NCBI GenBank assembly: GCA_944346655.1
Contig: CALVMP010000004.1
Coordinates: 1 to 46,124 of the forward strand
DNA from: an uncultured Clostridia bacterium
GTDB lineage: Bacteria; Bacillota; Clostridia; Christensenellales; Borkfalkiaceae
DNA: 46,124 bases
Reading direction: 5' to 3'
Positions 8,832 through 21,500 of the stretch are shown here, piece by piece. Under the pieces are notes generated by a model, which did not search any database, was not told the origin of the DNA, and saw only the letters and a program-made list of their open reading frames with translations. A program made the translations under genes and the position numbers. Positions within the stretch are counted from its first letter, which is position 1; each line of letters opens with the position of its first letter.

Positions 8832-9689
8832 TTAATAGTCCCAGGTTGGAATGAAATTTTCGCCCGAGCTGTCGCCGTCCTGCAAAAAGACGTTCTCAAG
8901 CCCGCATTCCTCCACGGCGGCGAGCGCCTTTTTATATTCGCGCGGGGTGATGATGCGCTGAAGCTCCTTGAAATTTTTTATGTCGCCGAAGGGCGTGTAC
9001 TGGCTCATGAGAGAAAAATATACGCTCTTGGGAAGGGTGGAAACAAACTTTATTATATTCACGCTGTCGTATGCGGCGAGTGGCAGAATGAGGTGACGGA
9101 TTATGGTGCCCGAAAGCATTTTGCCGTCCTCCCTCATCTTTAAGGGCTTTTCCGCCATGAATCGCATGGCGGGCAGGGCGTAGTCGGCATAGTTCGCCTT
9201 CCCCGTATAGCGCGAGGAGAGGAGCGGATCGATAAACTTCAGATCGGGCAGATAGATATCCGTGAAGGTATCGGCTATGCGCAGCGTTTCCAATTTTTCA
9301 TAGCCGTGGGTGTTGTAGACGACGGGAATGTTCGGCTTGTAGAGCGCGAAAGCTTTAGCAATGTGCTCCACATAGTGGGTGGGATTGACGAGGTTTATGT
9401 TCTCGGCGCCCATATTTTCGAGTTCGCGGAAGATATCAGCAAGCTCTTCAACCGTTATATCCTTCCCCCTCCGCACACGCGAAAGTTCGAAGTTCTGGCA
9501 GAACACGCACTTTAGCGAGCACCCGCAGAAGAACACGCAGCCGCTGCCATTTTTAAATGAGACGGGCGGTTCCTCGTAGGGGTGAAGATAGTACTTTGCA
9601 ATTTTTACACCCGACACCCCGCAGTAGCCTGCGCGCTTTAAGCGGTCGGCTTCGCAGGAGACGGGACAGAGCGAACAATTTTTTATCAC
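8832..9689 (-). CDS. Radical SAM protein, PflA-like (COG1313 type)
   Basis: A 285-residue protein with the radical SAM cluster motif C57-x3-C61-x2-C64 (GCSLKCVFCQN), so it should bind a 4Fe-4S cluster and cleave SAM. Four more cysteines near the N-terminus (C5, C8, C12, C23) suggest a further metal site. The family is related to pyruvate-formate-lyase activating enzymes, but its substrate is unknown and no glycyl-radical enzyme is nearby. The start codon is GTG at 9689. No Shine-Dalgarno site precedes it, and the -10 box ends seven bases upstream, so the mRNA is probably leaderless. Confidence 0.85.
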   Translation of the reverse strand: MIKNCSLCPVSCEADRLKRAGYCGVSGVKIAKYYLHPYEEPPVSFKNGSGCVFFCGCSLKCVFCQNFELSRVRRGKDITVEELADIFRELENMGAENINLVNPTHYVEHIAKAFALYKPNIPVVYNTHGYEKLETLRIADTFTDIYLPDLKFIDPLLSSRYTGKANYADYALPAMRFMAEKPLKMREDGKMLSGTIIRHLILPLAAYDSVNIIKFVSTLPKSVYFSLMSQYTPFGDIKNFKELQRIITPREYKKALAAVEECGLENVFLQDGDSSGENFIPTWDY

Positions 9690-9696
9690 GGTTTAC

Positions 9697-9725
9697 ATTA
9701 TATAATAATTTGACGGCAAAGGCAA
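9697..9725 (-). promoter_or_regulatory. Promoter of the radical SAM operon (leaderless start)
   Basis: Minus-strand TTGCCT (9720-9725), 17-bp spacer, TATAAT (9697-9702). Only seven bases separate the -10 box from the GTG start codon. Confidence 0.7.
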
Positions 9726-9734
9726 ATAAAATTA

Positions 9735-9763
9735 TTGACAAAGAGGACGGGCGCATGTATAAT
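9735..9763 (+). promoter_or_regulatory. Promoter of metK
   Basis: TTGACA (9735-9740), 17-bp spacer, TATAAT (9758-9763): perfect consensus, placing the start of transcription just before the S-box aptamer. Confidence 0.9.
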
Positions 9764-9774
9764 AATGGGCGTAA

Positions 9775-9856
9775 ACATCAAGAGTGTGCGAGGGATCGGC
9801 CCTGCGACCACACAGCAACCTGCATTTATGCAAGGTGCTAATGCCGTACCGATGGG
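9775..9856 (+). ncRNA. SAM-I (S-box) riboswitch aptamer
   Basis: The leader carries the conserved S-box core: ATCAAGAG, a P2 stem GTGTG/CACAC enclosing AGGGATCGGCCCT, then CAGCAACC and GGTGCTAAT at the P3/J region. A closing CATC/GATG P1 completes it. It sits between a strong promoter and metK, the classical S-box position. SAM binding should favour the downstream terminator and lower metK expression. Confidence 0.93.
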
Positions 9857-9875
9857 AAAATCAACATGTAAATTG

Positions 9876-9907
9876 CCCGCACGGTAAGGCGCCGCGCGGG
9901 TCTTTTT
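9876..9907 (+). terminator. S-box expression platform terminator
   Basis: Hairpin of CCCGC (9876-9880) with GCGGG (9896-9900) plus an inner CGG/CCG, followed by TCTTTTT. It lies between the aptamer and the metK ribosome site, as expected for transcription attenuation. Confidence 0.85.
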
Positions 9908-9929
9908 ATGCGCACATTAAAGGAGAAAC

Positions 9930-11099
9930 ATGAAAAAATTTTTTACAAGCGAAAGCGTTACCGAAGGCCACCCCGACAAACTGTGCGACAGCATTTCAGA
10001 CACGATCGTCGACGAGATTTTAAAGGCTGACCCTTCAGCCCGCTGCGCCGTGGAGTGCTGCGCGGCATACAACAGACTGCTTATAATGGGCGAAGTTTCG
10101 ACCTTTGCCGACGTCAACTATGAGGAGGTTGCGCGGCGCACGATTAAAAATATCGGATACGACTTCGGCAACTTTGCATACGACAAGTGCAAAATAACCG
10201 TGGCAATCCACGGACAGAGCCCCGACATTGCGCTGGGCGTGGACAAGTCGCTCGAGGCAAAGGAGGGCGAAAAGGACGAGGACGCCGAAATCGGCGCGGG
10301 CGACCAGGGCATGATGTTCGGCTATGCGTGCAGGGAGACCGAAGAGCTGATGCCCCTGCCCATTTCGCTCGCCCACAAGCTTGCCCGCCGCCTTACCGAC
10401 GTGAGAAAGAGCGGGCTTTTGCCCTACCTCCGCCCCGACGGCAAGACCCAGGTGACGGTGGAGTACGACGGAAGAACGCCCAAGAGAATTGAAGCCGTCG
10501 TTGTATCCTCCCAGCACGACGAAAAGGTCACGCAGGAGCAGCTCAAGGCGGACATTTTGGAAAAGGTTATTAAATATGTGATCCCCGAAAGCCTTTTGGA
10601 CGGGGAGACAAAGTACTTTATAAACCCTACGGGCAGGTTCGAAATAGGCGGACCCGAGGGCGACAGCGGACTGACGGGCAGAAAGATAATCGTAGACACC
10701 TACGGCGGCAAGTGTGCGCACGGCGGCGGGGCTTTTTCGGGCAAGGACCCCACGAAAGTCGACCGCTCGGCGGCATACATGGCGAGATACATCTGCAAAA
10801 ACCTCGTAGCCGCGGGGCTGTGCGACGAAGTGGAGCTCCAGGTCTCCTACGCAATCGGCGTGAGCAAGCCCGTTTCGGTATTTGTGAACACCTACGGCAC
10901 GGGCAAACTTCCGGACGGGGAGATTGCCGACATTGTGGTAAACAACTTCGACCTGCGCCCCCACGCCATTATAAGAACGCTAAATTTACGCGCCCCCATA
11001 TATTCGCAGACGGCGGCTTACGGGCACTTCGGAAAGGCAAACCTTCCGTGGGAGCAGCACGACAGGGTTGAAGAACTTAAAGCCTGCCTTAAAAAATGA
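9930..11099 (+). CDS. metK: S-adenosylmethionine synthetase
   Basis: A 389-residue enzyme that makes SAM from methionine and ATP. The N-terminal [16 protein letters not shown] with the catalytic His, [12 protein letters not shown], and the P-loop-like [16 protein letters not shown] are all intact, and the length is normal. AAAGGAG precedes the ATG. Expression is controlled by the upstream SAM riboswitch. The product also feeds the divergently transcribed radical SAM enzyme and the methyltransferases elsewhere in the window. The stop codon overlaps the comF start (ATGA). Confidence 0.98.
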   Translation: MKKFFTSESVTEGHPDKLCDSISDTIVDEILKADPSARCAVECCAAYNRLLIMGEVSTFADVNYEEVARRTIKNIGYDFGNFAYDKCKITVAIHGQSPDIALGVDKSLEAKEGEKDEDAEIGAGDQGMMFGYACRETEELMPLPISLAHKLARRLTDVRKSGLLPYLRPDGKTQVTVEYDGRTPKRIEAVVVSSQHDEKVTQEQLKADILEKVIKYVIPESLLDGETKYFINPTGRFEIGGPEGDSGLTGRKIIVDTYGGKCAHGGGAFSGKDPTKVDRSAAYMARYICKNLVAAGLCDEVELQVSYAIGVSKPVSVFVNTYGTGKLPDGEIADIVVNNFDLRPHAIIRTLNLRAPIYSQTAAYGHFGKANLPWEQHDRVEELKACLKK

Positions 11100-11800
11100 G
11101 TAAACTTTTGGACCTGTTGGGCGAAGAACTCTTCCCCGCAAACTTCACCTGCGACGTGTGCGGCTGCGAAACCTTTGACGGCAAGAACATATGCCCGAAG
11201 TGCGCAAAGGAGCTTCACGAAAACGACGGCGCCGTCTGCCCGATATGCGGCAGAAAGACTCAGGCGCACGCCGTTTGCCTCGAGTGCAAAAAGGACCCGC
11301 CCTCATACGACAGGGCGGTTTCGGCTCTCGTTTACGAGGACAGCGCGGTTGCGCTTGTGCTGGCGTTTAAAAAGAACAAGCCATACCTTAAGGACTATTT
11401 TGCCTCCCTTCTTGCGCCAAAGTGCATGGAATTTGCCGCGGCGGACGGCGTGTGCTTTATACCCATGACAAAGAAAGACGAGCGGTGCAGGGGTTACAAC
11501 CAGGCGGAACTTCTTGCCCGCGAGCTTGCAAAAAGATTATCCCTCCCCCTCATGCCGGTACTTGAAAAGGTGCGCCGCACGGGAGAGCAGAAAACGCTTT
11601 CCAAAAAAGAGCGACGGGACAACCTTAAGGGCTGCTTTAAAACCGCGGCTGAGGTCAAAGGCAAATCGCTTATTCTCGTCGACGACGTTTTAACGACTGG
11701 CGCCACCGCCGAAGAGGCGGCGAAAACCTTAAAGAAAAAGGGCGCCGAACATGTATATTTTGCGACGGTTGCCTCCGTCGAAAACAAAGTCCAACCATAA
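11096..11800 (+). CDS. ComF family phosphoribosyltransferase-like protein
   Basis: 234 residues. Cysteine pairs at the N-terminus (CDVCG, CPKC, CPICG, CLEC) form a double zinc ribbon. The C-terminal PRTase domain has the PRPP loop [12 protein letters not shown]. In competent bacteria ComF assists DNA uptake, but it is widespread in Bacillota and its activity is unsettled. It overlaps metK by four bases and so should be translationally coupled under S-box control, an arrangement with no obvious functional reason. Confidence 0.88.
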   Translation: MSKLLDLLGEELFPANFTCDVCGCETFDGKNICPKCAKELHENDGAVCPICGRKTQAHAVCLECKKDPPSYDRAVSALVYEDSAVALVLAFKKNKPYLKDYFASLLAPKCMEFAAADGVCFIPMTKKDERCRGYNQAELLARELAKRLSLPLMPVLEKVRRTGEQKTLSKKERRDNLKGCFKTAAEVKGKSLILVDDVLTTGATAEEAAKTLKKKGAEHVYFATVASVENKVQP

Positions 11801-11804
11801 AAAC

Positions 11805-11836
11805 CCCCTTTCTTCAAAGCCCTTTGAAGAAAGGGG
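11805..11836. terminator. Bidirectional terminator between comF and the GH4 gene
   Basis: A perfect 15-bp hairpin (CCCCTTTCTTCAAAG, 2-nt loop) flanked by T-runs on both strands separates convergent genes. Confidence 0.92.
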
Positions 11837-11875
11837 ATTTTTAATTGAAATGGATATATGTTGCAACCAATTAGG

Positions 11876-13264
11876 TTAAAGGGAGGAAAGGTCGAAATAT
11901 TCTTCGAGGTATGCTCGGGTGTTTTTGCACATCTTTGCAAAGAGTTCTTCCGCCTGCCCGACAGTCAAAGTTGAGCAAAGCGGCTGATTTACAAAGGAGG
12001 CGAAAATTTCCTTTAAATCCCTCTTCTTTATGCCCTCGTAACAGGCTTCTATGTTTAAATGGTTGCGCATGACGAGCGCGAGCACGGCGGGCGGGAGCTG
12101 CTCCGAGACGACGGGTTTTACCGTTCCCGACGAGAACACGCAGTTTGTTTCGACTATGGCGCCCTTTGGCATCTGAGGCATCTGCCCGACGTTGGGAAGA
12201 TTGACGTTGGAAACTATTGTGCCGTAGCCGAGGATAGCCTTTATGAGGTCGACGGCTTCCTCCGCAGACTTTTTGACGGGGAACTTCTTTCTGCCCTCTG
12301 CCATTTCAATGGTTTCGGCAATGCGCTCCGCCTGCTGGCGTTCGCGGAAGTCGACCGAGGTTAAGTTGAAAGCCCACTTTTTGACCCATTCGGGGTCCTT
12401 TAAATACCAGGTGTTGGGCATGAATTCGGCAAGATGCCTGTCGCCCGCGGCACCGAGGGCGCCGTAACGCATGTACATATCCATTTTGACCTTATTGCCG
12501 TAGGCGAACGGGTCGTAGCGGAAGGCGAACCTGTCGTCGTATTCGTAAAAACCCTCTTCGAAATACTTATTGTAGAATGAGGGAATGAGCGAAAGAAGGT
12601 CAATGCCCCCGTAGTATGCCGAAGTTATCCACGTAAAGTGGTTTATGCCCGAAGCGTCGGTGTATATCTCCTTGCGAGTTGCGGATATGCCCCTCTCCTC
12701 CTTTAAGACGCGGCACAAAAATTCCTGGGCGTGGAATACCTCGTGACAGCAACCAAACGCCTTTATCGATGGGAACACGTCGTACAGCGTTTTTGTACAG
12801 ATTGTCATGGGATTGGTGAAGTTTATTACCCAGGCGTCGGGGCAGATTGAAGCAATTGCCGAGGCAAAGCCTTCGTATATGGGCACGGTGCGCATCGCCC
12901 TGAGCACGCCGCCGGGACCAACCGTGTCGCCGACGGACTGATAAATTCCGTACTCTTCGGGGGCGTGGACATCGCTCCTCATCTCCTTGAAGGTGCCGGG
13001 GAGAATGGAGATAACCACAAAGTCGGCGCCCTTGAGCGCGTCGTCGAGTTTTTCATATACGACATAGTTAAAGCGCGACTGCGTGGCTGGGTCGTCGTTT
13101 ATGCGCCTGCCGATTGCCGCGTTGCGCTCCGCCGCGGGGAGGTCGATATCGTAGAGCGCAATCTCGCCCGAAAGATTTTGAGCGCAGGCGAGGTCGGACA
13201 TGAATACTCTCGCCCACAGCTTTGACCCGCCGCCTATATACGCAAGTTTGATTGAAGTTTTCAT
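11876..13264 (-). CDS. Glycoside hydrolase family 4 enzyme, possibly a uronidase
   Basis: About 462 residues. The N-terminal Rossmann motif LAYIGGGSKLW binds NAD, as in all GH4 enzymes, which cleave glycosides through a redox-elimination mechanism needing NAD and a metal. The family motifs INFTNPM, the metal-binding GCCHEVF and GINHFTW are present. CHEV at the metal site is reported for alpha-glucuronidase or galacturonidase-type members, so uronide substrates are plausible; this is inference. The start at 13264 follows AAGGAGGAGG, so I reject the longer upstream frame. No sugar transporter is adjacent. Confidence 0.87.
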   Translation of the reverse strand: MKTSIKLAYIGGGSKLWARVFMSDLACAQNLSGEIALYDIDLPAAERNAAIGRRINDDPATQSRFNYVVYEKLDDALKGADFVVISILPGTFKEMRSDVHAPEEYGIYQSVGDTVGPGGVLRAMRTVPIYEGFASAIASICPDAWVINFTNPMTICTKTLYDVFPSIKAFGCCHEVFHAQEFLCRVLKEERGISATRKEIYTDASGINHFTWITSAYYGGIDLLSLIPSFYNKYFEEGFYEYDDRFAFRYDPFAYGNKVKMDMYMRYGALGAAGDRHLAEFMPNTWYLKDPEWVKKWAFNLTSVDFRERQQAERIAETIEMAEGRKKFPVKKSAEEAVDLIKAILGYGTIVSNVNLPNVGQMPQMPKGAIVETNCVFSSGTVKPVVSEQLPPAVLALVMRNHLNIEACYEGIKKRDLKEIFASFVNQPLCSTLTVGQAEELFAKMCKNTRAYLEEYFDLSSL

Positions 13265-13340
13265 TGATTTCCTCCTCCTTTGTAGTCTGAAATTTGACGG
13301 GACTATTGTACCGCGCCCTTTAAAATGAGGCTTCGCCCGC

Positions 13341-17630
<4,290 letters not shown>

Positions 17631-17661
17631 TGTACTTTTCCGTTAAAATTTTTACCTTAGC

Positions 17662-17691
17662 ATTATACCACATGCGCGTATCTGTTGGCAA
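17662..17691 (-). promoter_or_regulatory. Promoter of pcrA-ligA
   Basis: Minus-strand TTGCCA (17686-17691), 18-bp spacer, extended -10 TGGTATAAT (17662-17667 for the hexamer). Confidence 0.7.
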
Positions 17692-18075
17692 TTACTTGAG
17701 CGCGGTCATTTGCTTTTCGCGGCGGTACTTTTCGAGCGCCTTTAAGTACTTTTCCGAAAGCTGCAGATTGTACCTCTGCTTTTCGGCGTACGAGAGGGTG
17801 GCGTAATACTCGTGGTCGGTAAGCCTGCCTATGGCGTCGGAAACTTCGCCGTACTCGTCCAGAAGTTTTTTGACCCTCAGGTAAAAATCGTCGGGCTTTT
17901 CGCCGCGGATATCCGAGCGCACCTTATCATACAGCCCCGCCTTTACCTTATTTTCGTTCAGCCCCAGGCTTCTTGCGCGGGCGCCCGCGCTCTCCGCCTC
18001 CCTTTTGCACTTTTCCCAATAGCCCGACTTGAGCCTCCTTTTTGCTCTTTTTGCGGCGCATTTAAAATCTTCCAT
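17692..18075 (-). CDS. Small charged protein of unknown function
   Basis: 127 residues from the ATG at 18075, which follows AAAGGGGA; a longer frame to 18120 lacks such a site. The protein is rich in Lys, Arg and Glu, appears all-helical, and has no membrane segment or cysteine motif beyond two isolated cysteines. Helical, basic three-helix character loosely recalls RecX-like regulators, but I see no diagnostic motif and do not assign it. It lies between rpsU and pcrA. Confidence 0.65.
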   Translation of the reverse strand: MEDFKCAAKRAKRRLKSGYWEKCKREAESAGARARSLGLNENKVKAGLYDKVRSDIRGEKPDDFYLRVKKLLDEYGEVSDAIGRLTDHEYYATLSYAEKQRYNLQLSEKYLKALEKYRREKQMTALK

Positions 18076-18133
18076 AATTTTCCCCTTTGAAAAATAAAAA
18101 ATTTCGACAAAACGCGACAATTCAGCAAATTAA

Positions 18134-18171
18134 AAATCCTACCGAAGCATTATATATCTTCAGTAGGATTT
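18134..18171. terminator. Terminator after rpsU
   Basis: A 14-bp stem with one mismatch (AAATCCTAC, GAAG arms) just beyond the rpsU stop, with T-rich flanks on both strands. Confidence 0.85.
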
Positions 18172-18185
18172 CTTTTTCTATTAAG

Positions 18186-18362
18186 TTAGTTGCGGCTGCG
18201 CTTTCTTGCAGCTTCGCTCTTCTTGCGCCTCTTTACGGAAGGAGACTCGTAGAACTCTTTCTTTCTGAGGTCGCCGATTATGCCGTCGCGCGAGCACTTT
18301 CTTTTAAATCTTCTGAGCGCGCTCTCGACAGACTCGTTTTCGCCGACTCTTATGGTAGACAT
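18186..18362 (-). CDS. rpsU: Ribosomal protein bS21
   Basis: 58 residues, translated by hand from the minus strand: starts [19 protein letters not shown], continues with KRKCSRDG and [16 protein letters not shown], and ends KRSRN. This is the full bS21 pattern with a highly basic C-terminal helix. bS21 sits near the anti-Shine-Dalgarno end of 16S rRNA in the small subunit. A GAAGGAGGG site precedes the ATG and a strong promoter lies upstream, so it is a monocistronic gene here. Confidence 0.96.
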   Translation of the reverse strand: MSTIRVGENESVESALRRFKRKCSRDGIIGDLRKKEFYESPSVKRRKKSEAARKRSRN

Positions 18363-18412
18363 GCCTTTTCAACCCTCCTTCGCCTGACGCAGTTATTTTT
18401 GAATGCTTAGTT

Positions 18413-18441
18413 ATTATATCAAAGGAAAATTTGGAAGTCAA
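18413..18441 (-). promoter_or_regulatory. Promoter of rpsU
   Basis: Minus-strand TTGACT (18436-18441), 17-bp spacer, TATAAT (18413-18418). Confidence 0.85.
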
Positions 18442-18518
18442 CCTATTTTTACCAGATAATTTTTGTAATTATGCAAAAAATTTTTTCGAAATTTAACTAT
18501 TGTTTTATTGCACATATG

Positions 18519-18547
18519 TTGACATATTAAACAATATTAGTTATAAT
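18519..18547 (+). promoter_or_regulatory. Promoter of the LRR lipoprotein gene
   Basis: TTGACA (18519-18524), 17-bp spacer, TATAAT (18542-18547) within very AT-rich DNA; followed by AAAGGAG before the ATG. Confidence 0.85.
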
Positions 18548-18582
18548 AAATTTAACAATTATCCGCAAAAGGAGAAAAATAT

Positions 18583-21500
18583 ATGAAACGCAAAATCACC
18601 CTCATTTTACTTGTGCTGGCAATGACCCTTTGCTCAGTTTTTGCTATCTCTGCATGCACAATTAACAGTGATCTCTTCGGCGACAATAACAGCAATCAGT
18701 CGGAAGGCGAACAGGGCGGCGGCGATAATAATGGGTCTTCAACCCACACCCACGAGTACGGCGCATGGGAAATTATAACCCCTGCCACCTGCACCCAAGC
18801 CGGCAAAAGGCAGCGCACCTGCCAGTGCGGACACATTGAGACACAGGATATTCCGGCAACGGGTCACTCATTCAATGCCGACAACGTGTGTTCGGTATGC
18901 GGACAGGGACTTGAATATACAACCGGGCTCGAATATGAACTTCGTGAAGAAAACCGTACAAAGTATTACGCCGTTACGGGACTCGGCAGAACAACCGAAA
19001 GGGATATTGTTATTCCTGCATATTATTCAGGCATAAAGGTTACAACAATAAGCTCCTCGGCATTCAGCGGCGAGGACTTTTTGACAAGCGTATATATTCC
19101 AAACGGAATAACAACTATTGAGGACGAGGCTTTTTATTACTGCACAAGCATAACAAACATTACTTTACCTGAAAGCCTTAATACTATCGGAGAAAAAGCC
19201 TTTTATGGTTGCCAAAAACTCAACCAAATAACTACTGGTGATGGCGGAATTGATATTAGCCGCGATGCTTTCGCCTCAACCGCATTTTATAACGATAACA
19301 GCAACTGGCAAAATGGTGTCTTTTCCGTAGATAATCATATCATTTTGGTTACACGGGACTATACTTCGACAACTTTTACGGTCGGCGAAGAGGCTAAATC
19401 CATTGCCGAGGACGCATTTGCGGATAGTCATGTAACCGAATTCATAATTCCCGAGGACTGCTCGCTCACGATATCGGAAAACGCTTTAACGGACAGCGAA
19501 ATTTCAAAAGCCTCTGTTCCTGCTAATTATTTACGATATCTACCCGCAAAAAATATAACCGATTTAACAATAGTCAGCGGGTCTATATATAGCATTTCTG
19601 ATTTTATTAATGTACGAAAACTTAATATAGAAGCGACTCTCGGAGGTAGCCACCCTTTGGCTGGTCTTGGAAAACTCGAAGAGTTGACGATAAAACAAAT
19701 GTCACGTATGCGCTATCTGTTTGGGTATGAAACTTATAGCGGCGCAGTAGAAATTATAGATAGTAGTAATAATGGAATGGCATATTATGTTCCAGCCTCT
19801 CTATATAAGATTACTGTTAAGAGCGGTAATTTATCTGACTATGCTTTTATAAACTGTTCAATGTTAAAAGAACTGTATTTTAATGCGCAAATATCCGGTT
19901 TAGGAAATAATATGGTGCAGGGATGCTCAAATTTACAATGTATTTATTTTATTGGAAATTTTGATAATCCCGAAACCGTAAAAGATTATTTAGAAATTGA
20001 AAAAGAAGGCGCATTTAATTCTGTATCATCTGGTATTTTTGGCGTCGATTTACCGATAAAATTAATTAATGAAAGCGGCAATGAATACACAAGCATAACC
20101 ATTCCCGATGGCGTGACAAGTATCGCTAATATGGCTTTTATGGACTGTGTCTCCCTTACACGCATTTATCTACCCGAGAGCGTGACGAGCATTGGCAGGA
20201 GCGTATTCTATGGCTGTACGGCGCTTCAATATAACGAGTACGAAAATGCTCTTTATCTTGGAAACGAAACCAATCCCTATGTGGTTTTGGTTGAAGTAAA
20301 GGATACTTCGCTGACCAATTATACAATAAATCAAAATACTAAAATTATATATGACTATGCATTCTATGATATCCACAGCCTTACAAACATAACCATACCC
20401 AATGGATTAACAAGCATTTGTTGGTTTGCATTCTCTGGGTGTAGCAGTCTTGCAAGCATAATCATACCCGAGAGTGTGGTAAGTATTGACACTAATGCGT
20501 TCAGTGGTTGCAACAGTCTTATAATATACTGTGAAGCTGCAAGCAAGCCAACTGATTGGAACACCCAAGGATGGATTGGGGGTGGTTATTATCATTGGAA
20601 TTATAGCGATTGCCCCGTTGTATGGGATTGCAACAATAATGAAGTTGCCGACGACGGTTATATCTATGCCGTAATAGATAATTTGCATTACGGCTTAAAA
20701 GACGGCAAAGCAACGGTTGTAAGCCAGCCATCAAACATATCCGGCGAAGTCATGATTGCTTCTACCGTTGAATATAAGGGAATAACTTATACTGTTACAA
20801 GCATTGGCGATTATGCGTTCTATGATTGCAGCAGCCTTACAAGCATAACCATCCCCGAAGGTGTTACAAGCATTGGCTATTATGCGTTCTCTGATTGCAT
20901 TAGCCTTACAAGCATAACCATTCCCGAGAGCGTAACAAGCATTGGCAGTTCTACGTTCGACGGTTGCCGCAGCCTTACAAGCATAACTATACCCGAGAGC
21001 GTGACAAGCATTGGAGATGATGCGTTCTATGATTGCAGTAGCCTTGAAGCCGTATACATTACAGACCTTGCTGCATGGTGCAACATATCATTTGATGGTT
21101 ATTATGCTAACCCTCTTTATTATGCGGATAATCTCTATTTAAACGGTGAACTTACAACAGAGCTTGTGATTCCCGAAGGAGTAACTGAAATTAAAGATTA
21201 TGCGTTCTATAATTACACCAGCCTTAAAAACATAACCATTCCCGAAGGCGTGACAAGCATTGGCGAGTATGCGTTTTCCGATTGTAGCAGCCTTACAAGC
21301 ATTTCATTACCCGACAGCGTGACAAGCATTGGTAATTCTGCGTTCTCCAGTTGCGATAATCTTACAACTATTACTATACCCGAAGGTGTGACAAGTATTG
21401 GTAATTCTGCGTTCTCCAGTTGCGATAATCTTACAACTATTACTATACCCGAAGGTGTGACAAGCATTGGTAATTCTGCGTTCTCCGGTTGCGATATTCT

